In this document: piece after piece, positions 50,210-59,422 of the stretch
How positions within the stretch are numbered: the stretch's first letter is position 1
How the letters are laid out: each line of letters begins with the position of its first letter
Source of the DNA: JAFGTX01 sp942492225
Lineage (GTDB): Bacteria > Bacillota > Clostridia > Peptostreptococcales > Acidaminobacteraceae
DNA: 64,000 nt
NCBI GenBank assembly: GCA_942492225.1
Contig: CALODS010000024.1
Location: 1 to 64,000 of the forward strand
Reading direction: 5' to 3'
Position numbers and translations under genes: made by a program
Notes under the pieces: generated by a model
Database searches by the model: none
Seen by the model: only the letters and a program-made list of their open reading frames with translations
What the model was told of the DNA's origin: nothing

Positions 50210-50566
50210 TCACGAACAACTTTCTTTTGATAATTCTTTCATATACTCGTCATAAGCCTCATCTATTTTTTTCTTGCTAATCATTTCCCACTTATTAATT
50301 AACTGATGTCTCTTTTCATCATCTATATCATCGAATTCCATCTCACCACCAAATCCAATACTACTATTGATATCTGATACTTCACCATTCTTTCCGACAA
50401 ATGATAGTTGATTTTCAACTTTAGTATATGATAAGCATAGACATTCTAAACAATGATAACCTGGATTATATATTCCATTTATACAGAAATCTTTTATATC
50501 ACGTTTATCAACATTTGAATGTTCAAATCCGCAATATATTTCTAACATTACTTGTTTATAACTCAT
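50210..50566 (-). CDS. Small cysteine-containing protein (cassette 22)
   Basis: Protein of 118 residues with CLECLCLSY following GYHC, a possible metal-binding patch. Acidic C-terminus. No known family. Start at ATG 50566 behind AGAGG. Confidence 0.65.
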   Translation of the reverse strand: MSYKQVMLEIYCGFEHSNVDKRDIKDFCINGIYNPGYHCLECLCLSYTKVENQLSFVGKNGEVSDINSSIGFGGEMEFDDIDDEKRHQLINKWEMISKKKIDEAYDEYMKELSKESCS

Positions 50567-50597
50567 AATTATTCCTCTTAAATAGTGTTTTGATTTC

Positions 50598-50725
50598 ACA
50601 TAACGTTTCCGTGATTCGCGATCGTTCCTTGTTCAACTTCTACTCTTTATAAATCAAACACTGATCTTCATCATCAAGTAAAACCCTATCCTAAGAATGG
50701 AATGTCGCTAATTATCGTGTTAGCT
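50598..50725 (-). repeat. attC 23
   Basis: Boxes ACATAAC and GTTAGCT; arms CGTTCC / GGAATG. Confidence 0.92.
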
Positions 50726-50732
50726 GAAGTTT

Positions 50733-52943
50733 TTAATCACTCACAAAATATTTACGATCATTCAGTTGAACAATAACAGGTTGCTTTAATTTAAGACCTT
50801 TTCCAATTGCTATTGCATGTCTCTCTTCAAGAGTTGGTAGCGTAGATGAATACTCTTTTCCAATATAATTTTCTAAGAAATTCTTGCCTGTATCATCAAA
50901 AATTCTTAGAGCAAAGATTGTATTACATTGATTTAAAATACTCTTACTGATATTTGCTGTCCTTTGAGTTATAACTTGACAAGTCCCAAACCATACTTCC
51001 TTCCCCTGTAAAATAACTTTTGAAGTCCCATTTGTCGCTGTTTTATCACCCTCATTTGCAACCGAGTTCCATTCGGGTATCAACGAATGCGCTTCTTCAT
51101 AAACAACCCAGACTCTCGCTTCTGTCGTTTCACCTTTCTTCAACAGATTCATAAAAATTCGTTCTGTTATTAATCTACATTTTTCAGCTACCGTCAAATC
51201 AACTAATTCATTAACTTTAAATTTAGTAGCCGCTTGAGAAACAGGATGCCAGTCAGGATTCAGAATAAAAACACTCTTATTATGATCTTCTATGAATTCT
51301 CCGATTTCTATATCCAAAACATCATGATACAATTTTGTGTTTCCCCAATCTTTTGGCTTATCTTGATTACCTGTTATCGATTTTGAACCTCGCAGAACTT
51401 TTAAATTTTCATCGCTAATTTCAGTTTTAATTTTATTCGAATCAATGTAAGTTGGTAATCCTGTTTCTACATTTTTGTATTGATTAGTTATATCTATACA
51501 AATTACTTTTATACCTTGGTCTGTAACTTTCTTAATTGACTCAAATGCTAAGCAAGATTTTCCTATTCCAAGTATACCTAGGATTGCAGTATTATGAGTG
51601 ACAAGTGAAGATATATCGTTTAATGGTATTCTATAATTACTACTAGGAAGACGACCAATACATGTATCTGATATACTTTTCAGTTCTTCATCTTCAATCC
51701 TATCTTCAATAATCCCAAATACTGGAGAATACATATTTGGGACCCACTTACTTGTATTTAGTTCAAATAATTCGTCATTATAAGCACCAAGTTTTCTTGC
51801 AATACCAACTAAATATCCATGATGATTGTGTTGCTCTAACATTTCAATATTTGTTATACCATTTATTACTTGAAATAAAGTTTCATTTCCTAAAATACTT
51901 GATTTTATTATTACACCCTCTGATATCAAATAGTCATCACGAAGAATTGTAAAATTGATTGTGTTTATATCTGATCCAACCGTCACAAACCCAATGAATT
52001 CATTTCTATTTTTATAGAGCTCATTTTCAACAACTATATCCTGAATATCAGTCTTTAGATTATCAAAATTCAATTTAGAAACGCCGTTCTCAAGTGGATA
52101 AGAAGTATTATGATTGATTTCATCACCAAATAGTTCATCACCTTTAATTATAATCGCAGATGAATTGTCGGAAATCATATATGCCTCAACCCAATATTTA
52201 TCTAGCATATTCTTTTTATGTATTACTACTCCAATGTTATATAAATTATCTTTTTTTTCTATAAGTACTAAATCACCATAATTCAGTTCGCTTCTATTTG
52301 ATGATATTTCAATTTTAAATAATAAGGGATTATCACAACCTATGGCATAACCAATAGGTTCATCACCTTTAGATTTTAAAATACTAAACACAGAACTTAT
52401 TCTTAATATAATTATTTCTACGATATGCACATACATAATTATCATCCAGTATGCTAATAGAACTATAAACTCGATGATATTTTCGTGTTTACCATAATAA
52501 GAATAAATGCCCATTAAATACACAAAGGAAAATATTACTTTTGCTTTACCAATTAGTTCAACAATTGAATATAGTACTTTACCATTTTTCGTATCTTTGA
52601 ATGCAATGGATAATATTGATATTATCAAAACTCCAATAGCATAAAACCTTAAAATTTTATATCCAGTTAGTATATTTGGCTCTGATAATCCCATTAGTGC
52701 TATAATGACTGCAACAGAATTGATAATCGAATCAGCGGGTTTGGTGAAATATGGTTCTACAATAAAATTACCTAGTATAAGCAAAAGAGCGCCCGTCATA
52801 AAACATATTTTTGAATCTACATTTGCTACAAATAAAAATGAGCTTAAATCACCAGTTATGTACGTAAAAACCACACATAAGAAAGCAAAATATACTGTTG
52901 CTGCTATAATTCTTTGTTTTTGATTCAATTCATTTTTTTTCAT
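50733..52943 (-). CDS. Membrane-anchored HerA-type ATPase (cassette 23)
   Basis: Protein of 736 residues, the largest cassette gene. The N-terminal 180 residues hold about six transmembrane segments, followed by a middle domain (about 190-420). The HerA/DUF87-type ATPase then has Walker A GILGIGKSCLA, Walker B ARVWVVYEEAHSLIPEW, and a sensor region with CQVITQRTANISKSILNQC. HerA-type ATPases translocate DNA and occur in conjugation, repair and phage-defence systems. Here it stands alone between attC sites, without a nuclease partner. Confidence 0.8.
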   Translation of the reverse strand: MKKNELNQKQRIIAATVYFAFLCVVFTYITGDLSSFLFVANVDSKICFMTGALLLILGNFIVEPYFTKPADSIINSVAVIIALMGLSEPNILTGYKILRFYAIGVLIISILSIAFKDTKNGKVLYSIVELIGKAKVIFSFVYLMGIYSYYGKHENIIEFIVLLAYWMIIMYVHIVEIIILRISSVFSILKSKGDEPIGYAIGCDNPLLFKIEISSNRSELNYGDLVLIEKKDNLYNIGVVIHKKNMLDKYWVEAYMISDNSSAIIIKGDELFGDEINHNTSYPLENGVSKLNFDNLKTDIQDIVVENELYKNRNEFIGFVTVGSDINTINFTILRDDYLISEGVIIKSSILGNETLFQVINGITNIEMLEQHNHHGYLVGIARKLGAYNDELFELNTSKWVPNMYSPVFGIIEDRIEDEELKSISDTCIGRLPSSNYRIPLNDISSLVTHNTAILGILGIGKSCLAFESIKKVTDQGIKVICIDITNQYKNVETGLPTYIDSNKIKTEISDENLKVLRGSKSITGNQDKPKDWGNTKLYHDVLDIEIGEFIEDHNKSVFILNPDWHPVSQAATKFKVNELVDLTVAEKCRLITERIFMNLLKKGETTEARVWVVYEEAHSLIPEWNSVANEGDKTATNGTSKVILQGKEVWFGTCQVITQRTANISKSILNQCNTIFALRIFDDTGKNFLENYIGKEYSSTLPTLEERHAIAIGKGLKLKQPVIVQLNDRKYFVSD

Positions 52944-52982
52944 AATTATCCACCTTAATATAATAATTTGATTAATAATTTC

Positions 52983-53109
52983 AGCTAACGTTCCCGTGAT
53001 TCGCGACGTTCCTTATTAATCTTCTAATCTCTATTAATCAAACACCTATCTTCATCACTACACAACACTTTATCCTAAGAAAGGAATGTCGTTAATCATC
53101 GTGTTATGG
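52983..53109 (-). repeat. attC 24
   Basis: Boxes AGCTAAC and GTTATGG; arms CGTTCC / GGAATG. Confidence 0.92.
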
Positions 53110-53119
53110 GAAGTTATTG

Positions 53120-53682
53120 TTACGTTCTCCATTTTCCAAATATTTTCCTCTTAATTGATAGTTTATCGCTATCAATTTTTTCAATAAATAAATTTCTCAA
53201 ATTATTGATATTATCATCTAATAATAATTCTTTCTTTGGAATAATCAGCATTCCACTTTTTGATATTTTAATTATAAATTCATTTCTATTCTCATCTACT
53301 TCTGATACAGATTCCCATGTATATTTACTTTCTATATTGGCAACAGCTAAAATTCCTAAGTTAGAAAATGATACCAAATTTTTTTATTAGTTGTATTCGC
53401 AAATTCATTCTTATGTTTATTATATGTATAGAAAAATAAAATTAGAACCATCGTTAAAAACGAAATTGCGGCAAAGGTAATTTCTGTATTACTATAAAAC
53501 TCTGAAATCAATAGATCTGTACTAAAACCGAATCTTATAAACATCCTTAAATAACTCAATATGCAATATACTGTAATCACGGCCATTACACCACTTATTG
53601 GGTTATTTAATATCATTTTGTATTTTAACTTTAGTATTTCCTCTGATGTTAAATTTGTTTCTACAATTATTTGCTTACTCAT
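53120..53682 (-). CDS. YcxB-like membrane protein, frameshifted (cassette 24)
   Basis: Two frames give one protein of about 187 residues: two transmembrane segments in the first part (about 30-50 and 68-86) and a YcxB-like tail (SKYTWESVSEVDENRNEFIIK; GMLIIPKKEL). The break is in a run of seven T on the plus strand (53,379-53,385); one more base would restore NKKNLVSFSNLG. Confidence 0.72.
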
Positions 53683-53717
53683 TATGCCAATTCTCCTATG
53701 TCAGTAATAATAATTTC

Positions 53718-53846
53718 CCATAACGTTCCCGCGGTTCGCGATCGTTCCCCGTTCATATTTATATTCTGCAACTTAACCGTTCACTATAAATCGCCACAAC
53801 ACTTACAATTACCAACATGGGAATGTCGCTAACCGTCGTGTTATGT
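53718..53846 (-). repeat. attC 25
   Basis: Boxes CCATAAC and GTTATGT; GC-rich arms CGCGGTT / AACCGTCG and CGTTCCC / GGGAATG. Confidence 0.92.
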
Positions 53847-53881
53847 GAAGGAATAAAACGATCTTGCTATATGCAATCACA

Positions 53882-54451
53882 TTATTTCTTATATTCAGAT
53901 TTTATAACTGAAAATAAACTAAGATCTACTACACCCTTATCTTTCCAGATATAGCCTTGTCTAATTGTTCCCTCTTTTACAAAACCACATTTCTTTAATA
54001 CATTATGCGACTTAACATTATCTGGCATAACAAACGCCTGCACTCTATTTACATTAATTGTATTTATTAAATAATCAAGAACAAGTTTAGTGTATTTAGT
54101 TGCATAACCTTTTCCCCAATAATTTCTATTAATTGTATAGCCAAATGTTACTACACTTGCGTTCTTATCAAAATCAAATATTTCACCCAAACCTATTAAT
54201 TTCATTTCTTCAGATTTAAGGTATATTCCTAAAAATATTATTTTCTTCTTATTAAAATCTCTTTCATAGTGGTCAATCATATTGTCTACAGATTTTATGT
54301 TTTTCTTAGCTTTACCTGGTTTATACTCAAATAAAATATCATCACTGCACAACTCAAAAAACATTTCTATATCATCATGTTCTATTTTCTTTAAAACTAA
54401 TTCTTCAGATTCTAAGTATGGATATTCCTCAAATAGTACATCAAATTTCAT
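53882..54451 (-). CDS. GNAT N-acetyltransferase, RimJ/RimL type (cassette 25)
   Basis: Protein of 189 residues: LESEELVLKKIEHDDIEMFF, GYTINRNYWGKGYATKYTKL, and VKSHNVLKKCGFVKEGTIRQG. Start at ATG 54451 behind GGAG. Confidence 0.9.
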   Translation of the reverse strand: MKFDVLFEEYPYLESEELVLKKIEHDDIEMFFELCSDDILFEYKPGKAKKNIKSVDNMIDHYERDFNKKKIIFLGIYLKSEEMKLIGLGEIFDFDKNASVVTFGYTINRNYWGKGYATKYTKLVLDYLINTINVNRVQAFVMPDNVKSHNVLKKCGFVKEGTIRQGYIWKDKGVVDLSLFSVIKSEYKK

Positions 54452-54492
54452 AATAATCTCCAATCATAATGTTATATTAGTTTTATTCTTTC

Positions 54493-54621
54493 ACATAACG
54501 TTTCCGTGATTCGCGATCGTTCCTTGTTCATTTTCCAATCTCTATAAATCAAATCACATATATAAATCCTCACACAACACCCCATCATAAGAATGGAATG
54601 TCGCTAATCATCGTGTTATGA
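54493..54621 (-). repeat. attC 26
   Basis: Boxes ACATAAC and GTTATGA; arms CGTTCC / GGAATG. Confidence 0.92.
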
Positions 54622-54643
54622 GAAGTAAAACACGGCATTTAAT

Positions 54644-55126
54644 CTATATACTTACATAAGCATTTTTTCTATGTATTTCTCCTAGTTCAGATTCCCAACT
54701 TAATTCGATTTCGTACGCCCCAGAGCACCCATCACAATATACAATTATTTCTTCAAAGCTCTTACCACCTTCAAGTACTTTGAACGGTGCACAATTCTTA
54801 TGAATAATCAGATTAGACGAAGTATCATATGAGTAATCAACATTATAAGCACTAATCATACCAGGGTTATATATTTTCAAGCGATATTTTCCTTGAGAAA
54901 ATCTATATACATTAGCATCTATAATTGGAGTGTTCTCATTTTCTACTCTATTTCGTTTCTCTTTTAATTCCATCTTTGCTAGCTCATTTTGGGCAATTAG
55001 CAACTCAGAGTTAGATTTTTGTTGTTTTAAATAAATCCATCCTCTATATATCGCACCAAAAAATAATATGGTTGGTATTCCATATTTCACACAATCTACA
55101 AAAAACGTTTTAAATTCTGAACTCAT
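54644..55126 (-). CDS. Membrane-anchored protein (cassette 26, second gene)
   Basis: Protein of 160 residues with one transmembrane helix near the N-terminus (about 13-31), a short coiled coil (SNSELLIAQNELAKMELKEK) and an exposed beta-rich domain. No family recognised. It follows the zinc-ribbon gene by 19 bp in the same cassette. Confidence 0.65.
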   Translation of the reverse strand: MSSEFKTFFVDCVKYGIPTILFFGAIYRGWIYLKQQKSNSELLIAQNELAKMELKEKRNRVENENTPIIDANVYRFSQGKYRLKIYNPGMISAYNVDYSYDTSSNLIIHKNCAPFKVLEGGKSFEEIIVYCDGCSGAYEIELSWESELGEIHRKNAYVSI

Positions 55127-55145
55127 TATTCTTCACCTCACAGTT

Positions 55146-55379
55146 TTATTTTAATAATTTCTTAATAGCTTCAATAGCTAAATCTTTTGCTTGTGCATTT
55201 ATCGAATCATTATTATCACAAATAATCGACACTTTTGTAGCTTCTCTTTTACATTGAAAACAACGCAGTATTTGATTTTCATCAGCTTCATTGGCACTAC
55301 ATTCACTATCTAATACACTAAACGTGTCATTTCCACATAGCGGACATCTCAATTGAATTTCTCCTAAATAACTATCCAT
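55146..55379 (-). CDS. Small zinc-ribbon protein, ECs_2282-like (cassette 26, first gene)
   Basis: Protein of 77 residues with CPLCGNDTF and CFQCKREA, a two-CxxC zinc ribbon, and a helical C-terminus (AKDLAIEAIKKLLK) resembling the ECs_2282 family of putative zinc-binding proteins. ATG 55379 follows AGGGGG. Confidence 0.7.
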   Translation of the reverse strand: MDSYLGEIQLRCPLCGNDTFSVLDSECSANEADENQILRCFQCKREATKVSIICDNNDSINAQAKDLAIEAIKKLLK

Positions 55380-55430
55380 ATTCACCCCCTACACATTTAA
55401 TTTTCCAACTCAAAGTCAGTGTTTTATTTC

Positions 55431-55557
55431 TCATAACGTTTCCGTGATTCGCGACGTTCCTTGTTCATCTTCTAATCTCTATAAATCAAACACCTATTTT
55501 CATCACTGTGTACCACTCAATCCTAAGAATGGAATGTAGCTAATCATCGTGTTAGGC
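55431..55557 (-). repeat. attC 27
   Basis: Boxes TCATAAC and GTTAGGC; arms CGTTCC / GGAATG. Confidence 0.92.
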
Positions 55558-55588
55558 GATGGAATCAATGGCAAAACTGGTATTTAAA

Positions 55589-55924
55589 TTATTTTTTCTC
55601 ATTTCTACTTATAGATATTGATGATACTATAGCGTAAATAACTACTGCAATTACATGAAAAATAACTACCTTAAACAATAAAGAACTCTTAAATATTATT
55701 TCCATAAATACAAAAATAAACATCGAACCAAGTATTGTAAAGACGATAGATGACTGTTTATAGTGTGGTTTTTTATTCATCTCAGCTCTTTCTACTTTTG
55801 ATGCGTAGATGTATGAATTATTGAATAAAAATCCTTTTTCTTTTCTTTGCTTATTCCCGATATAAAAAGAAAAGAAAGACAATAATAAAATAATGACTAA
55901 AGTAATAATTTCTAATTTATTCAT
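55589..55924 (-). CDS. DUF3784-like small membrane protein (cassette 27)
   Basis: Protein of 111 residues with three hydrophobic segments (about 5-22, 60-77 and 85-103). Weakly resembles DUF3784-type Firmicute membrane proteins. Function unknown. Confidence 0.6.
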   Translation of the reverse strand: MNKLEIITLVIILLLSFFSFYIGNKQRKEKGFLFNNSYIYASKVERAEMNKKPHYKQSSIVFTILGSMFIFVFMEIIFKSSLLFKVVIFHVIAVVIYAIVSSISISRNEKK

Positions 55925-55982
55925 ACTGAACTCCTTAATATTGAATACTCATGATTAAACCATTTAACTAATTGATTCTTTC

Positions 55983-56108
55983 GCCTAACGTTCCCGTGAT
56001 TCGCGATGTTCCTTACTCACCTTATAATCTCTATAAATCAAACACCTATCTACATCACAGCGCAACACTCATCCTAAGAATGGAATGTCGCTAATCATCG
56101 TGTTAGCT
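55983..56108 (-). repeat. attC 28
   Basis: Boxes GCCTAAC and GTTAGCT; left arm has GATGTTCC. Contains the stop codon of the cassette 28 gene. Confidence 0.92.
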
Positions 56109-56795
56109 GAAGTTTCTGTTGCCTTTTATAGTTTCAATTATTATTTCATCTATAAAAATCGAAAATCTTTTATACATAAATGATTTGTGATTTAAGTGTG
56201 AATCTATCAAAGATGCAGTATAAAATACCCATATAATAAATATTATTATAAGATATGTAATAAAAAACACCCACAACATAAAAGTTTCATCATATGACAG
56301 TAGTTCTAAAATAAAATCATTAAGTAAAAGTAACCATACAGATATTAGTATTGGTATTATCATAAAAACTTTGTCAATTATTTTTATCTTTTTCTCATTA
56401 GATTTTTTCATTGCAACTTCGCTTAATCTTGTTAAAAAATCGATATCTAGTAAAGTTATATCTTCCAAATAATCCTTTAAATTCATTCTGAAATGTTTTT
56501 CAAGTTTACCACGTTGGAATAAATATGAATCAAATTCAACTTCAATTACTTCTTTTAAATATAGATTTATCTCATTTATACTAATTACTAAATACAGTAT
56601 CAGTGATGTCATTGATATTGTAAACAAAGCCCAATTCTTATTACTAATCGCATAAAATAAAATATAAGCGTTTACAATCAAAATAAAATATCCAACTATA
56701 TTCATAATTTTAAATTTTTTATTTGTCATTCCATTTACAGAACAATTTTCCATATAATAATCAAAAATTTCTTTCACATTTCCCCCATGCAACAT
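56103..56795 (-). CDS. Multi-pass membrane protein (cassette 28)
   Basis: Protein of up to 230 residues with four hydrophobic segments (about 30-50, 54-72, 140-160 and 168-195) and a charged loop between. No family recognised. The start is uncertain: ATG 56795, or GTG 56777 just behind GGGGGA. Its TAG or TAA-type stop falls in the attC box. Confidence 0.65.
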   Translation of the reverse strand: MLHGGNVKEIFDYYMENCSVNGMTNKKFKIMNIVGYFILIVNAYILFYAISNKNWALFTISMTSLILYLVISINEINLYLKEVIEVEFDSYLFQRGKLEKHFRMNLKDYLEDITLLDIDFLTRLSEVAMKKSNEKKIKIIDKVFMIIPILISVWLLLLNDFILELLSYDETFMLWVFFITYLIIIFIIWVFYTASLIDSHLNHKSFMYKRFSIFIDEIIIETIKGNRNFS

Positions 56796-56802
56796 AAATT
56801 TC

Positions 56803-56929
56803 AGCTAACGTTTCCGTGATTCGCGACGTTCCTTGTTCATCTTCCAATCTCTATAAATCAATCACCTATCTCCATCGTCACTAAATACCCCATCACAAGA
56901 ACGGAATGTCGCTAATCATCGTGTTATGT
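56803..56929 (-). repeat. attC 29
   Basis: Boxes AGCTAAC and GTTATGT; arms CGTTCC / GGAATG. Confidence 0.92.
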
Positions 56930-56936
56930 GAAGGTT

Positions 56937-57430
56937 TTAGGCGTGTTCTCTATTACTATCAATATGTAATTGCATCAAAATAAACTTATCTCCACCTACA
57001 AATGTATCTGTCCAATAGCTATTTATCGTTCTAAATCCTATCGATTCATAACATTTTTTAGCTCTATCATTGAACTCTCTAACTTCAACATATAATGATT
57101 TTACAGAAAATCTCTTGATAGATTCCTCAATTATCACTCTCATTACATTTGAACCGTGCCCATGACCACACAAATCTGGCTTTATTCCTACACCAATAAA
57201 AATTTTGACTCTAATTCAAATATCCTACCATAAGCAATGAAATTGTTATTAAAATATATACCTACAAATTCTGATTCTCTCTTATCTTTTATGGATAAAT
57301 CCCATTTATTATCCACAACTTCATCCCAATCTGAAAAATTGTATACTGAGAATTCACCATTATACTTCCACGAGCAAATCTCTTTAGCTAACTCCTCGTT
57401 CAACACGATACATTTATAATTATTAACCAT
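56937..57430 (-). CDS. GNAT N-acetyltransferase, frameshifted (cassette 29)
   Basis: About 165 residues over two frames. The first part ends FIAYGRIFELESK; the second contains the acetyl-CoA loop GVGIKPDLCGHGHGSNVM and EFNDRAKKCYESIGF. A missing base near 57,201-57,207 (short A/T run) separates them. All core motifs are kept, so the gene may be intact in reality. Confidence 0.78.
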
Positions 57431-57471
57431 ATTTACTCCTGCTTACATAATTTTATTTAGCCTAAATCTTT

Positions 57472-57598
57472 CACATAACGTTCCCGTGATTCGCGATCGT
57501 GCCTGTTCAATTCCACTCTATTCAAATAAACCACCTATGTAAATCCCAACGCTACACTTTATCCGAAGACTGGCATGTCGCTAATCAGCGTGTTATGC
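57472..57598 (-). repeat. attC 30
   Basis: Boxes ACATAAC and GTTATGC; arms CGTGCC / GGCATG. Confidence 0.92.
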
Positions 57599-57616
57599 GT
57601 AGTTCTAAGCGTGTTA

Positions 57617-58171
57617 TTATCTATCATCTCTTATAATTGCGTATGATTCACAATCAACATATTGTCCATCTAATGTTTTATGGTACCCTCTTTTAGTACC
57701 TTCATATTTCATGCCTGCTTTTTTCATCACCTTGCCAGAAGACATATTTTCATAGTAATGAATTGCTGATATTCTGTGGAACCCCACCTCATCAAATAAG
57801 TAATCGTTCATTGCCTTCACGTCTTCTGTCATGTATCCATTACCCCACACCGACTTACTACTGCAGTATCCAATTTCACAATGATTATTCCGATTACAAT
57901 GACTAACTGTTCCTATAGATCCAACCAAGCGGTCATCTGCTTTTACACATATTGCCCATTGGTAATATTCTTTATCATCATATGAGTTAACCCAACTACT
58001 TAATATCTCATTCGTAACCTCAAGATTCCCATGAGGTTGCCACGTTAGGTATTTAGTTACTTCTGAATCATTTGCCCAATTATTGAGCATATCTACTGCA
58101 TCTTCCATTCTAAATTCTCTTAAAATCAATCGTTCTGTTTCGATAGTTCTAGTACCCTTGTGTCTCAACAT
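57617..58171 (-). CDS. GNAT N-acetyltransferase, RimJ/RimL type (cassette 30)
   Basis: Protein of 184 residues: IETERLILREFRMEDAVDML, GYCSSKSVWGNGYMTEDV, and ENMSSGKVMKKAGMKYEGTKRG. Substrate unknown. Confidence 0.9.
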   Translation of the reverse strand: MLRHKGTRTIETERLILREFRMEDAVDMLNNWANDSEVTKYLTWQPHGNLEVTNEILSSWVNSYDDKEYYQWAICVKADDRLVGSIGTVSHCNRNNHCEIGYCSSKSVWGNGYMTEDVKAMNDYLFDEVGFHRISAIHYYENMSSGKVMKKAGMKYEGTKRGYHKTLDGQYVDCESYAIIRDDR

Positions 58172-58210
58172 AGCATTTTCTCCTCATTCAATATTTAAGC
58201 TAAGAATTAC

Positions 58211-58338
58211 GCATAACGTTTCCGTGATTCGCGATCGTTCCTTGTTCATCTTCTAATCTCTATAAATCAAACACCTATTTTCATCACTGCGCAACACTTT
58301 ATTCTTAGAATGGAATGTCGCTAATCATCGTGTTAGGT
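58211..58338 (-). repeat. attC 31
   Basis: Boxes GCATAAC and GTTAGGT; arms CGTTCC / GGAATG. Confidence 0.92.
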
Positions 58339-58357
58339 GAAGTTTTTGATTTTGATA

Positions 58358-58861
58358 TTACTCAATTTCGTTAAATACTCTTGTGCTATTTTCTTCATTC
58401 AATATTATCTTTCCATTCTCAATTGTTCCGTAATATTCGTTTACACCTGATAGTTTTGTTGATTTCCATATTGGATTTACCATTAAATCAATATCATCTG
58501 TTGATCTATAAGAAATATCAATGGGATAACTAAATATTTCATCTTCTTTTAGTTCTAATGTGAATTTAATATTATTTTCTTCTATTTCAATATCTTTCAT
58601 TTCCAATAGAAAAAAACCTGGATAATAACCTTCTCTAGCATCATCAAACTCATCACTTGTACCATAATACCTACCTACAAGTTCTTCGCCTACGCTATCT
58701 AACACAATATAATGATCTTCAATCAACGTTTCAGTATTATACTCATAGGTATAAAGATATATCCTCTCATTGTTTTCTCTAATATAAGCATCTTCCACGC
58801 TGTTACAGCCTAGCAAAGTTATTGATAGTATTAAAATAATCGTAAAAAGTTGCATCTTCAT
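58358..58861 (-). CDS. Lipoprotein of unknown function (cassette 31)
   Basis: Protein of 167 residues with lipobox TLLGC (signal peptide 1-18). Acidic, beta-rich body. No family recognised. Confidence 0.72.
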   Translation of the reverse strand: MKMQLFTIILILSITLLGCNSVEDAYIRENNERIYLYTYEYNTETLIEDHYIVLDSVGEELVGRYYGTSDEFDDAREGYYPGFFLLEMKDIEIEENNIKFTLELKEDEIFSYPIDISYRSTDDIDLMVNPIWKSTKLSGVNEYYGTIENGKIILNEENSTRVFNEIE

Positions 58862-58890
58862 ATTTATATTTCTCCCAAATCTAAAATTTC

Positions 58891-59017
58891 ACCTAACGTT
58901 TCCGTGATTAGCGATCGTGCGTCTTGATACTCATGTACTTGTTCAGATAACACCAATATAAGTCATCGTATACGAAATGGTTCAAATATCCGCATGTCGC
59001 TAATCATCGTGTTATGT
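58891..59017 (-). repeat. attC 32
   Basis: Boxes ACCTAAC and GTTATGT. Diverged centre, but arms still match: ATTAGCGATC / GTCGCTAAT and GTGCG / CGCAT. It probably belonged to the isochorismatase cassette before the inverted insertion. Confidence 0.88.
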
Positions 59018-59289
59018 GAAATTCATTTGCTGACAAAATTTGCCCGAAAAAGTAAGGATATAATCCAGTTTAACTATTATATGAATTGAGATTTAAGTTG
59101 CTAACGTAATTGATAGTTTTATTATAGGAACGATTTTTTCGGTTAATTATTATTCCTTATAAGTGATGATTATTAATAGGGTTGATATGATAAGTGAGAA
59201 TATAATATTTCGAGCAAATTTATGACTCGTCTAGCATGAGGACAGGAATGCTTCTGTTAAAATTCCTCAAGTTTAGCTGTTAGAACTTC
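59018..59289. other. ORF-less cassette, repeat X copy C, inverted
   Basis: Reverse-complement relative of cassettes 1 and 19 (for example AAATTTGCCCGAAAAAG on the left, CTGTTAGAACTTC on the right). The attC on its right is inverted too, so the whole cassette is flipped. Confidence 0.88.
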
Positions 59290-59415
59290 ACATAACACGA
59301 TGATTAGCAACATTCCATTCATATGATAGAGTGTTGCGCGAGGATTAAGTTAGGTGTTTGATTTATAGAGAACAGAAGATTTAGAGGAACGTCGCGAATC
59401 ACGGAACCGTTAGCT
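59290..59415 (+). repeat. attC 33 (inverted)
   Basis: Reads ATAACACGATGATTAGCAAC on the left and GCGAATCACGGAACCGTTAG on the right, the reverse of all other sites. The inner sequence resembles attC 19. Confidence 0.92.
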
Positions 59416-59422
59416 GACGTTC

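Noticed and set aside
57460..57470. Extra attC box (AGCCTAAA near 57,458)
   Set aside because: No matching arm or second box nearby; the real site starts at 57,472.
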